A stretch of DNA of 64,000 nucleotides from Serinibacter arcticus (lineage in GTDB: Bacteria > Actinomycetota > Actinomycetes > Actinomycetales > Beutenbergiaceae), in contig NZ_PYHR01000002.1 of the NCBI RefSeq assembly GCF_003121705.1, positions 3,162,001 to 3,226,000 on the forward strand, read 5' to 3'. The position numbers and the translations under genes were made by a program. Every line of letters starts with the position of its first letter. The first letter of the stretch is position 1. The notes beneath the pieces are model-generated. The model saw only the letters and a program-made list of their open reading frames with translations, did not search any database and was not told the DNA's origin. This document shows positions 32,645 through 40,868 of this stretch, piece by piece.

Positions 32645-33945
32645 GCACGACGGTCAGGGAGCACCTGCAGCACGACGTGCTCGCCTGGTGGGAGCGCCAC
32701 GGCGTCGACGACGACCGCGGCGGGGTTCGCACCTGCCTCGCCGGAGACGGCCGGGTGCTGACCGAGGACCGCTACACCTGGTCCCAGGGTCGGTGGGCGT
32801 GGCTCGCGGCCCTGGTCGCCGACGAGATCGACGCCGGCCGGCTGACCGGTGACGCCGAGCGGTGGCGGGAGCGGTCACGCGCCACGGCGGACGTGCTCGT
32901 GTCGCGGGCCCTGCTCGCCACCGGCACGACGGCGTTCCAGCTCACGGTCGACGCCGTTCCCGTGCCGCAGGCCGGGGGGCGGATCGACTCCAGCGTGTTC
33001 GCCGACCTGTTCGCGGTGCTCGGCCTCGCCGGTGCCGTGCGAGCGGGGGCGACGCAGCACCTGGCGGTCGCCGAGCGGGTGCTGCTCGAGGCCGAGGCCG
33101 CGATCGGCGCGCGCACGGCTCCGACCGAGCCCTATCCGGTGCCGACCGGCTACCGCGACCTCGCCGGACCGATGACGCTGCTGCACACCGCCGCGGAGCT
33201 CCGGCGCGCCGGCGGGGGAGACGCGGTCCGCGGTGTCCTGCTGCGGGCCGCGGCGGACCTCGTCGGCCCGCACGGACTCCTCGGCGTCGGACGCTGGTGG
33301 GAGATGCGGCCGGACGACCGTGGCGACGACGACGACGGTGGCGACACCGACACCCTGATCGCCCGGCACGTCACACCGGGGCACCTCCTCGAGTGCCTGT
33401 GGATGCTCGAGCACGCCGCACGGGAGGAGCCCGCGATCGCCGCCGAGGCCTCGCTGCTCGAGCACCTCGCGCTGCGCGCGCTCGAGACGGGCTGGGACGC
33501 CGAGAACGGCGGCTTGCTGCGCTACACCGACCGCGATGGCGGACCGCCCCGGGGTCGCAGCCTCGGCGAGGACCGCTACGAACGTCTCGTCACCGACACG
33601 TGGGACACCAAGCTGTGGTGGGTGCACGCGGAGGCGATGTACACCACCGCCCTGCTGGCGCGGCGGTGCGACTCGCCCGTGCTCGCCGACTGGTACGACC
33701 GCGTGGCCGACTGGAGCCTGCGCACGTTCCCGGCGCCGGACGGCCAGGAGTGGACGCAGATCCGCGACCGCTCCGGTGACCCGCTCGACGCCGTCGTGGC
33801 CCTGCCGGTCAAGGACCCGCTGCACGTCGCACGGTCGCTGATCCTCCTGGGCCACGTCCGCCCCGACGCGGTGATGCCCACCGCCCCGCCCGGCGTCACC
33901 CCCGACGCCACCCCCACCCCGAGCCATCGCGAGGTCTCCGCATGA
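32641..33945 (+). CDS. AGE family epimerase/isomerase
   Basis: A 434-residue (alpha/alpha)6-barrel enzyme of the N-acylglucosamine 2-epimerase family. Recognisable are YTWSQGRWAWLAAL near residue 42, the PTGYRDLAGPMTLLHTA region, HVTPGHLLECLWML and KLWWVHAEAMYTTALLA with the conserved His. Family members interconvert ManNAc and GlcNAc or isomerise mannose; between a sugar symporter and nagB/nagA the first is most likely. A short Asp-rich insert lies near bases 33310-33350. GTG and stop overlap neighbours by four bases each. Confidence 0.9.
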   Translation: MSTTVREHLQHDVLAWWERHGVDDDRGGVRTCLAGDGRVLTEDRYTWSQGRWAWLAALVADEIDAGRLTGDAERWRERSRATADVLVSRALLATGTTAFQLTVDAVPVPQAGGRIDSSVFADLFAVLGLAGAVRAGATQHLAVAERVLLEAEAAIGARTAPTEPYPVPTGYRDLAGPMTLLHTAAELRRAGGGDAVRGVLLRAAADLVGPHGLLGVGRWWEMRPDDRGDDDDGGDTDTLIARHVTPGHLLECLWMLEHAAREEPAIAAEASLLEHLALRALETGWDAENGGLLRYTDRDGGPPRGRSLGEDRYERLVTDTWDTKLWWVHAEAMYTTALLARRCDSPVLADWYDRVADWSLRTFPAPDGQEWTQIRDRSGDPLDAVVALPVKDPLHVARSLILLGHVRPDAVMPTAPPGVTPDATPTPSHREVSA

Positions 33946-34688
33946 TCCTGACGCAGCACCCGCTCCACGTCCGCACGCTCCCCGACGCCGCCACCCTCGG
34001 CGAGGCCGCGGCCGCGGTCGCCGCCGACCGGCTGCGAACGGCTGTCTCGGAACGGGGCGGCGCACGCGTGATGCTCGCCGCCGCCCCGAGCCAGGCGGCC
34101 ACGCTGCGAGCCCTCGCCCAGGGGTACGACATCGCCTGGGATCGCGTCGAGGCGTTCCACATGGACGACTACGTCGGCCTCGCCCCCGATGCCCCCCAGG
34201 GGTTCGGCGCCTGGTTGCAACGGCACCTCCTCGACGCCGTCCCGATCGGCCGCTTCCACCGCATCGACGTGTCCGCGCCACCGGAGGAGGCGGCGGCGGC
34301 CTACCGTGGAGCGATGGGAACCGCGCCCTTCGACGTCGTGCTGTGCGGCCTCGGGGTGAACGGCCACCTGGCGTTCAACGATCCGCCGGCCGATCTCGCC
34401 GACCCCCTCACCGCGCGGGTGGTCGAGCTCGATCGGACCTCGCGGCAGCAGCAGGTCGACGAGGGTCACTTCCCCGATCTCTCAGCGGTCCCTCCGCAGG
34501 CCGTCACCGTCACGATCCCGAGACTGCTGAACGCTCGCACGCTCGTGGTCTCCGTTCCGACGGCGGCCAAGCGCCAGGCCGTGCGCGACACGCTCGAGGA
34601 GCCGATCTCCGGCGACCACCCCGGGACGGCGCTGCGCACGCACCCGGACGCCCACCTGTTCCTGGACCCCGAGGCGGACCCGCGGTGA
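33942..34688 (+). CDS. nagB: Glucosamine-6-phosphate deaminase
   Basis: A 248-residue enzyme of the NagB/6-phosphogluconolactonase superfamily. It converts glucosamine-6-phosphate to fructose-6-phosphate and ammonia. The active-site features are AFHMDDYVGL (catalytic Asp) and GLGVNGHLAFNDP (catalytic His). It is a little shorter than E. coli NagB and lacks its allosteric tail. It lies directly before the SIS and nagA genes, with ATGA and GTGA overlaps on both sides. Confidence 0.92.
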   Translation: MILTQHPLHVRTLPDAATLGEAAAAVAADRLRTAVSERGGARVMLAAAPSQAATLRALAQGYDIAWDRVEAFHMDDYVGLAPDAPQGFGAWLQRHLLDAVPIGRFHRIDVSAPPEEAAAAYRGAMGTAPFDVVLCGLGVNGHLAFNDPPADLADPLTARVVELDRTSRQQQVDEGHFPDLSAVPPQAVTVTIPRLLNARTLVVSVPTAAKRQAVRDTLEEPISGDHPGTALRTHPDAHLFLDPEADPR

Positions 34689-35437
34689 CGGCCGGCGCGC
34701 GCTACCTCGCGGCCGTCACGGCGCTGCTGGACCGGATCCTGCGCGAGGAGGCGGACGCCGTGACCCGGGCGTCGCACCTGTTGCGGGACCAGGTGGCGGC
34801 CGACCGGCTCGTGCACGTCTACGGACCCGGCGGCCACTCCAACCTCGCCGCGCAGGAGGTCTTCTTCCGTGCGGGAGGTCTCATGCACGTCTCGGCGATC
34901 CTCGACGAGGGGACCCTGCTCTCGTCCGGCGCGCTGCGGTCGATGGCGATGGAGCGGACTCCCGGGTACGGACGGCTGGTGGTGGACGACAACCAGCTCG
35001 GGGAGGGCGACGTGCTCGTCCTCGTCAACGCGTACGGCATCAACGCCGCCCTCGTCGACGCCGCCCTGACGGCCCGCGAGCGCGGCGTCCGGCTCGTCGG
35101 GGTCTCGAGCCGCGAGCACGCCGAGGCCACCGCCGCCGACCACCCGGCACGGCACCCGAGCGGGCGCAACCTGCACGATCTCGTCGACGTCCACGTGGAC
35201 ACCAAGGTTCCCGTCGGTGACGCCGTCCTCGAGGTCGACGGCGCGGCGGAGCGCACGGGCGCGGTCTCGACGTTCGCGAACGCGTTCACCCTCAACTGGC
35301 TCATGGTGGAGACGGTCGAGGCGCTCGTCGCTGCCGGTGTCGACCCCCCGCTGTGGCGGTCGGGCAACGCACCGGGTGGGGACGAGGCCAACGCCCGGTT
35401 CCTCGAGCAGTTCCGTCGCCGGGTGAGGTGGCTGTGA
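34685..35437 (+). CDS. SIS-domain sugar isomerase/binding protein
   Basis: A 250-residue protein with one SIS (sugar isomerase) domain, similar to the UPF0309 group. The phosphosugar loop is VHVYGPGGHSNLAAQEVF; GDVLVLVNAYGINAA and GVRLVGVSSREH form the later strands. SIS domains bind or isomerise phosphorylated amino sugars. Its exact reaction is unknown, but the four-base overlaps with nagB and nagA place it in the same pathway. GTG 34685 is fixed by the overlap. Confidence 0.85.
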   Translation: MTAGARYLAAVTALLDRILREEADAVTRASHLLRDQVAADRLVHVYGPGGHSNLAAQEVFFRAGGLMHVSAILDEGTLLSSGALRSMAMERTPGYGRLVVDDNQLGEGDVLVLVNAYGINAALVDAALTARERGVRLVGVSSREHAEATAADHPARHPSGRNLHDLVDVHVDTKVPVGDAVLEVDGAAERTGAVSTFANAFTLNWLMVETVEALVAAGVDPPLWRSGNAPGGDEANARFLEQFRRRVRWL

Positions 35438-35528
35438 CCGGGAGGGGCCGGCCCGGGGCTCGACCACGACCGTCACGGGCCGCTGCCCGCGCACGGGGGA
35501 CACGCTGCGCGTCACGGTCGACGATCGG

Positions 35529-36581
35529 GTGCGCGAGGTCGAGCGGCGACCGGCCGACGGCTCGGTCGAGCTGCCCCTGCTCGCGCCGGGAATGGTCGAT
35601 CTGCAGGTCAACGGGTTCGCCGGCCACGACGTCAACGGCGACGACCCACGCGGAGCCGTCCACGAGATCACGGCGGCCCTCGCGCGGATCGGGGTGACCT
35701 CCTGGGTGCCCACCGTCATCACGGCACCCGAGGAGCGCATCGTCGCGGCCGTGCGTGCCGTCGCGACGGCGCGCGAGGAGTCGCCCGAGGTCGCGGCCGC
35801 CGTGCCGTTCGTGCACGTCGAGGGTCCGTTCCTGTCCGTCCAGGACGGGGCCCGTGGCGTGCACGACCCGGCGCACGTGCGCGATCTCGACGCGGACGAG
35901 GTCGCGCGGTGGTGCGCCGCCGGGCCGGTCGGGATCGTGACCGTCTCGCCCCACACCCCCGACGCCGCCGCGCACGTCGCGCGCGTCGTCGCGCTCGGGG
36001 TCCAGGTCGCGATCGGCCACACGCACGCCACCCCCGCGCAGGTCCGCGACGCCGTGCGGGCCGGGGCGAACCTGTCCACGCACCTCGGCAACGGAGTCGC
36101 CACCACGCTCCCACGGCACCCGAACGTGCTCTGGGCCCAGCTGGCCGAGGACGCGCTGACCTGCGGCCTCATCGCGGACGGGCACCACCTGCCGGCGGAC
36201 ACGCTGCAGGCCATGCTGCGGGCCAAGGGCCCGGGCCGCGCGTTCCTCGTCTCGGACGCGACCGCGCTCGCCGGTCTGCCGCCGGGCCGCTACGCGACAC
36301 CGGTCGGTGGCGAGGTGGAGCTGACGGCCGAGGGACGGCTCTCGCCCGTGGGCTCCGACCTGCTCGCCGGGGCCGCGCGCTCGCTCGCCGACGGGCTCCG
36401 CCACGTGCTCGCGGAGACCTCGACGACCCTCGCCGAGGCCGTCGATCTCGTGTCGTTCGTCCCGGCGCGGATCGCGAGGCTCGCGCTGCCGCTCGCGATC
36501 GGGTCACCCGCCGACCTGCTCCTGCTGGGGCCCGACGGCAGCGTTCACGAGGTCCGGCGCGGCGGGCGGCTGATCCCGTGA
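35529..36581 (+). CDS. nagA: N-acetylglucosamine-6-phosphate deacetylase (start region frameshifted)
   Basis: NagA removes acetate from GlcNAc-6-phosphate. The metal and substrate sites are intact: HVEGPFLS (Glu), GHTHATPAQ (His), THLGNGV and LVSDATALAG (Asp). From GTG 35529 the protein has 350 residues, about 30 short, and lacks the first strands of the beta-sandwich. The frame upstream encodes a fitting TGDTLRVTVDDRVREVE but has no start codon. A GTG at 35434, overlapping the SIS stop as GTGA like the other junctions, is one frame off. Adding one G to the run at 35444-35447 or 35455-35458 joins them into 382 residues, the normal length. The true gene is probably 35434-36581. Confidence 0.88.
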   Translation: MREVERRPADGSVELPLLAPGMVDLQVNGFAGHDVNGDDPRGAVHEITAALARIGVTSWVPTVITAPEERIVAAVRAVATAREESPEVAAAVPFVHVEGPFLSVQDGARGVHDPAHVRDLDADEVARWCAAGPVGIVTVSPHTPDAAAHVARVVALGVQVAIGHTHATPAQVRDAVRAGANLSTHLGNGVATTLPRHPNVLWAQLAEDALTCGLIADGHHLPADTLQAMLRAKGPGRAFLVSDATALAGLPPGRYATPVGGEVELTAEGRLSPVGSDLLAGAARSLADGLRHVLAETSTTLAEAVDLVSFVPARIARLALPLAIGSPADLLLLGPDGSVHEVRRGGRLIP

Positions 36582-37861
36582 TCGAGGTCGGCGCGGCGGT
36601 GTGCGCGCTGCCCCTGCCGGTCGGGAGCCCGATGGCGGGGTTCGCCGCCCGCTCGGGGCCGAGCGTCGGGGTGCTCGACCAGCTGACCGTGCGCGCCGTG
36701 GTGCTGGCCGAGGTCGTGATCGTCGCCGTCGACGTCTGCGGGCTCGACCGGTCGACGTGCGAGGCGGTGCAGCGCGCCGTCCGGCCCGACTCGCCGCACA
36801 CCGTCCTGGTGCACGCGACGCACACGCACGCCGCCCCCGGCGCGATGCCGGGCGCGCTCGGCGGTGCCGCGCCCGACGCGGTCGCGACTCTCGTGACGGC
36901 GGCCGTCACGGCCGCGGCGGCGGCGACGGAGGCCCGGGAGCCCTGCACCGTGGAGCACGCTGCCGCCCCGGTGACCGGGGTGGCGCACGACCGGCGCCAC
37001 GACGGCCGCCGTCTCTCACCACCGGCGCTCTCGCTCGTGGCCCGCACCGCCGACGGCCGCGTCCACGCCCGGATCGTGACGTTCCCGTGCCACCCCGTCG
37101 TCCTCGACGCCGCGAACCGGCTCCACTCGGCCGACTACGTCGGTCACGTCCGGCGGGCGCTCGAGAGGTACGACGGCGGAGCACCCTGCGTGTTCCTCAC
37201 CGGCTGCGCGGGAGACGTGAACACCGGTCATGCCGCCGCCGCGTCGTTCTCCGACGAACCCGCACCCGACCGGACGCCGCAGCGAGCCGAACGCGTGGGG
37301 GCGCGGGTGGCCGACGCCCTCGTCCGCGGCCGGACGCGCCGGGTGGCCTGCGACGCCGTCGCCGTCTCGCGGCACGACGTCGACCTCCCGCTGACGCCCG
37401 TGGATCCGGGGGAGGTGGCGCGCGAGGCCGCGCGCTGGCGAGCCGAGATCCAGGAGGCGCAACCCGGACGGCGGCGGCTCCTCGAGGCGTGGCTCGTGTG
37501 GTCCGATGCGATGACCGCGGAGGACGCCGAGGAGGTTCCGTCGTCGTGGCGAGGTTCCGTGACCGTGGTGCGGTGGGGCGACGTCGCCCTCGTCGCGCTG
37601 CCGGGCGAGCCGTTCCTCGTCACCGCGGAGGCGGTGGCACGGGGTGTGCGCGAACGGACGCGCGGCGCCGTGCGGGACGTGCTCGTCGTCGGCTACACCG
37701 ACGGGTGTCCCGGCTACGTGCCGCCCGCCGAGGCGTACGAGGAGGGCGGGTACGAGGTCGTGGACGCGCACCGGTACTACGGCATGCCCGCCCCGTTCGC
37801 GCGCGGCGCCGCCGAGATCCTCCAGCGCGAGGCGGTGATGGCGTGTCCGATGCGCGCATGA
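36578..37861 (+). CDS. Neutral/alkaline ceramidase-like amidohydrolase
   Basis: A 427-residue protein of the neutral ceramidase family. Zinc-ligand motifs are ATHTHAAPG and FPCHPVVL; FLTGCAGDVN and the C-terminal YTDGCPGYVPPAEAYEEGGY are also conserved. The family's classical reaction is hydrolysis of an N-acyl amide. There is no signal peptide, so it acts in the cytoplasm. Within a GlcNAc-type operon it may deacylate an N-acylated sugar rather than a sphingolipid; this is inference. GTG 36578 overlaps nagA and its stop overlaps the regulator (ATGA). Confidence 0.85.
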   Translation: MIEVGAAVCALPLPVGSPMAGFAARSGPSVGVLDQLTVRAVVLAEVVIVAVDVCGLDRSTCEAVQRAVRPDSPHTVLVHATHTHAAPGAMPGALGGAAPDAVATLVTAAVTAAAAATEAREPCTVEHAAAPVTGVAHDRRHDGRRLSPPALSLVARTADGRVHARIVTFPCHPVVLDAANRLHSADYVGHVRRALERYDGGAPCVFLTGCAGDVNTGHAAAASFSDEPAPDRTPQRAERVGARVADALVRGRTRRVACDAVAVSRHDVDLPLTPVDPGEVAREAARWRAEIQEAQPGRRRLLEAWLVWSDAMTAEDAEEVPSSWRGSVTVVRWGDVALVALPGEPFLVTAEAVARGVRERTRGAVRDVLVVGYTDGCPGYVPPAEAYEEGGYEVVDAHRYYGMPAPFARGAAEILQREAVMACPMRA

Positions 37862-38844
37862 GGCGCCCCCCGACGATCACCGAGGTCGCTCGCGAGCTGG
37901 GCGTCTCGGCCTCCACGGTGTCGCGCGCGTTCACGGCGCCCCGTCTCCTGCGCCCCGAGACCGTCGAGCGCGTGACGCGGACCGCGGCCGCCATGGGCTA
38001 CGTGCCGAACGCGCACGCCCGCGCGCTCAGCACGGGGCTCCAGCACACGCTCGGGGTGGTCGTGCCTGACATCGCCAACCCGTTCTTCCCGCCGCTGCTG
38101 CGCAGCGCCCAGCGCACCGCGGAGGACCTCGGCTACGCCGTGATCGCCGCGGACAGCGACGGCGATCCCGAACGGGAGCTCCGGCTGGTCCAACGGCTGG
38201 CGCCGCAGGTCCAGGGTCTCGTGGTCGTCGGACCGCGCGCGTCCGCCTCGGACGTGGCGGCGATCGCGCAGCGCCAGCGGATCGTCTACGTCAACCGCGA
38301 CGTCGACGGGACCTCGCGCGTGCTGGCCAGCGCGGAACGCGCGCTCACCGCCGGCATCGAGCACCTGCTCGGGCTCGGTCACCGCCGGTTCGCCTACGTC
38401 GGTGGACCACGGCTGGCGTGGGCGCACCAGGAGCGGCTGGCGTGCGTGAGCGCGACCCTGCGGGAGCGCGCCGAGCACGTCGCGGTGGTGGAGACGGCCA
38501 CCGGCACCTACGCCGAGGCGTTCGGCACCGGCGAGGCGCTGATCGCCGAGTCGGTCACCGCCGTCGTCGCCTTCGACGACGTGATCGCCCACGGCGTCGT
38601 CGACTCCCTGGTCGCGCGTGGACGTGGCGTTCCGCAGGACGTGAGCGTGCTCGGGTGCGACGACACCATCGCGGTCACCACGCACCCGCCGCTCTCGAGC
38701 ATCGCGCTCCGGGTGACCGAGGCGGGACGGCTCGCCGTCGAGACGCTCGTGGGGAGCCCCGCCCGGATGCTGCTGCCCCCCGGGCGCTCGGTGCTCGACG
38801 GGGAGCTCGTGCTCCGGGCGACCACCGGGCCACCGCCCGGCTGA
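37858..38844 (+). CDS. LacI family regulator of the amino-sugar operon
   Basis: A 328-residue repressor with HTH TITEVARELGVSASTVSRAF, hinge MGYVPNAHARALS and a sugar-binding sensor domain (VVVPDIANPFFPPLL onward). It is the last gene of the operon, joined by ATGA at 37858; a GTG at 37843 is an alternative start. It probably binds the TGCAA/TTGCA palindrome before the symporter gene. The effector is likely an amino sugar or its phosphate. Confidence 0.93.
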   Translation: MRRPPTITEVARELGVSASTVSRAFTAPRLLRPETVERVTRTAAAMGYVPNAHARALSTGLQHTLGVVVPDIANPFFPPLLRSAQRTAEDLGYAVIAADSDGDPERELRLVQRLAPQVQGLVVVGPRASASDVAAIAQRQRIVYVNRDVDGTSRVLASAERALTAGIEHLLGLGHRRFAYVGGPRLAWAHQERLACVSATLRERAEHVAVVETATGTYAEAFGTGEALIAESVTAVVAFDDVIAHGVVDSLVARGRGVPQDVSVLGCDDTIAVTTHPPLSSIALRVTEAGRLAVETLVGSPARMLLPPGRSVLDGELVLRATTGPPPG

Positions 38845-38896
38845 GACGCGCGTCCCGTGCGGTCGTTCGTCCCGAGATGCTCGTCCGCGCCCCTTC

Positions 38897-39907
38897 CTAC
38901 GACCCGAAGCGGGCGACGAGCCGGTCCAGCGCGGCGTCGAGCTCGGGATCGACCACGCGGCGGCGCTCGTCGGCGTCGCGCCAGGCCATGACCTCCGCGG
39001 CGCCCTGCCAGTACCGGGTGGTGGCGGTGAACTCGGGCACCAGCGCCTTGACCTTCCTGTTGTCGAAGACCACCGAGTGCACCTTGTCCCCGATCAGCCC
39101 GTCGAGCTCGTCGGGCAGCTCGCGCCCGATCTCGCGTCCCGTGACGGGGACGAGCTCCGGCTCGCCGGCGCCGGCGGCGCGGGCGAGGATGCGCGTGATC
39201 TGGGCCCAGGTGAGCACCTCGTCCGAGGTGATGTGGAAGGTGTCGCCGACCGCGCGACGGTCGCCGAGCAGCCCGACGAGGGCGACGGCGAAGTCGCGCG
39301 TGTGCGTCAGCGTCCACAGCGAGGTGCCGTCGCCGATCACCGGCACCGGCAGCCCGCGTCGCATCCGGTCGATCGCCGTCCAGCGGCCCGGGATCGGGAT
39401 GCTGCGCTCGTCGTAGGTGTGGCTGGGGCGGACGATCGTGGCCGGGAAGTCGCGGTCGCGCCAGGCCCGCACGAGCAGGTCCTCGCTCGCGATCTTGTCC
39501 CGCGAGTACTGCCAGAACGGGTTCTTCAGCGGCGTCGACTCGGTGATCGGCAGGTGCTCCACGGGCTTGGCGTACGCCGAGGCGGAGGAGATGTAGACGT
39601 ACTGGCCGACAGCGCCGTCGAAGATCTCGACGTCGGCCGCGGCCTGCGCGGGGGTGAACGACCGGAAGTTCACCACGACGTCCCACTCCTTGCCCGCGAC
39701 GGCGGAGCGGAGGGAGTCCGGGTCACCGGCGTCGCCGATCAGCGAGCGGGCGCCCTCGATCGCCGGTCGTGCGTCGGGAGCGTCCGAGCCCGCCGAGACG
39801 CCCCGGTTGAGCAGGGTGAGGTCGTGGCCCCGCTCGATCGCCAGACGGCTCGAGGCCGCGCTGATCGTGCCGTTACCGCCGATGAAGAGGACTCGCAGCG
39901 CAGTCAT
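38897..39907 (-). CDS. NAD-dependent epimerase/dehydratase (SDR)
   Basis: A 336-residue extended short-chain dehydrogenase. The N-terminal Rossmann motif is FIGGNGTIS, with Ser in place of the third Gly. VYISSASAY and the catalytic YSRDK (Tyr-x3-Lys) are present, then VRPSHTYDERSIP. Such proteins act on nucleotide sugars or related substrates; the reaction is not determinable. ATG 39907 has TAGGGT six bases upstream. It converges with the amino-sugar operon and is not clearly part of it. Confidence 0.88.
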   Translation of the reverse strand: MTALRVLFIGGNGTISAASSRLAIERGHDLTLLNRGVSAGSDAPDARPAIEGARSLIGDAGDPDSLRSAVAGKEWDVVVNFRSFTPAQAAADVEIFDGAVGQYVYISSASAYAKPVEHLPITESTPLKNPFWQYSRDKIASEDLLVRAWRDRDFPATIVRPSHTYDERSIPIPGRWTAIDRMRRGLPVPVIGDGTSLWTLTHTRDFAVALVGLLGDRRAVGDTFHITSDEVLTWAQITRILARAAGAGEPELVPVTGREIGRELPDELDGLIGDKVHSVVFDNRKVKALVPEFTATTRYWQGAAEVMAWRDADERRRVVDPELDAALDRLVARFGS

Positions 39908-39919
39908 ACGGCCACCCTA
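39908..39919 (-). promoter_or_regulatory. Leaderless -10 element of the SDR gene
   Basis: On the minus strand TAGGGT, GGCCGT, then ATG 39907. Confidence 0.5.
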
Positions 39920-39960
39920 ACGAGCCTGCGCGGGCGGCCACCTCCTGAGTCGTCCTCGCC

Positions 39961-40866
39961 TCACGCGTAGCGGCGCGGCACCGTCCAGCGGCTCCCGAAC
40001 TCGGCGTCGAACCGGGCCGGGTGGAACGGGCTGTGGCCGCCGGCGGGGTAGCTCGTCAGCTCCCCGAAGACGATCCGGTCGGGCAGCAGGTAGAGGTCGA
40101 CCCGCACGAAGTCGGTGCCGACGGCGAGCCGCTCGGCGATCGTGACCATCTCGCCCAGCCGGGCCGGGGTGCGCCGGGGCGGATCGGCCCACGGCGGGCC
40201 GCCGCTGAGGGGGAGGTGGGTGAAGTCGCGGTCGTAGAAGTCCTGCGTCCGACCCTCGAAGCGCGCCGCGTCCACCTGGACGTAGTGGCAGACGCCGTGG
40301 AAGACGAAGAACTTGTAGTCGTCGGGGATGCCGCCGTCCGCGCCGACGAGCACCTCCTCCACGATGATCCGCGGGCGGACCCGGCTGTACGCCCACTCCT
40401 CGTTCGGGCCCCGGCCGTACAGCTTCTCGGTCCAGCCCGCCGCGATGTCCCGGATCACCGCGCGGTCGGCGGCGGCCGGGCGCACGTGGGCGTAGACCCA
40501 GCCCCACTCCGGTCGCGGGAGCACCGCCTCGGCGGGGGCACGGCGGGAGACCACGATCGCCGCGCCGCTCCCGTGCGTCGGCTTCACGACGTGCTCAGGC
40601 GGCAGGTCGAGCGCGAGGAGGTCGTCCGCGTCCTCGAGCACGGCGTGGACGCGGGGCAGCAGGTCCTCCCCGACCAGCGCGGCGACGTGGTCGCGCACCG
40701 CGGCCTTGTCGGCGAACGTCACCAGCAGCTCGCGGTGGTCCCGCAGCATCTTGTAGCGGACCTTCTCCGTGAACAGGCGCGGGTTCCGCGTCCGCCAGAG
40801 CCGGATGAGGCGCACGAGGCGGGACCGGCCGCGCCAGCGGGCGCGGGGGAGCGAGGAGACGGTCAA
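39961..40866 (-). CDS. TupA-like ATP-grasp protein
   Basis: A protein of about 300 residues with the TupA-like ATP-grasp fold, named after a teichuronopeptide biosynthesis protein; it probably forms an amide or ester bond on a wall polymer. Family features: RNPRLFTEKVRYKML, TFADKAAVRDHVAALVGEDL, VVKPTHGSGAAIVV, EEWAYSRVRPRIIVEEVL and YKFFVFHGVCHYVQVD. The start is uncertain: TTG 40866 (301 residues) just after the cydDC stop, or GTG 40815 (284 residues). Neither has a good ribosome site. It may be read through from the cyd operon. Confidence 0.82.
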   Translation of the reverse strand: MTVSSLPRARWRGRSRLVRLIRLWRTRNPRLFTEKVRYKMLRDHRELLVTFADKAAVRDHVAALVGEDLLPRVHAVLEDADDLLALDLPPEHVVKPTHGSGAAIVVSRRAPAEAVLPRPEWGWVYAHVRPAAADRAVIRDIAAGWTEKLYGRGPNEEWAYSRVRPRIIVEEVLVGADGGIPDDYKFFVFHGVCHYVQVDAARFEGRTQDFYDRDFTHLPLSGGPPWADPPRRTPARLGEMVTIAERLAVGTDFVRVDLYLLPDRIVFGELTSYPAGGHSPFHPARFDAEFGSRWTVPRRYA

Positions 40867-40868
40867 CG

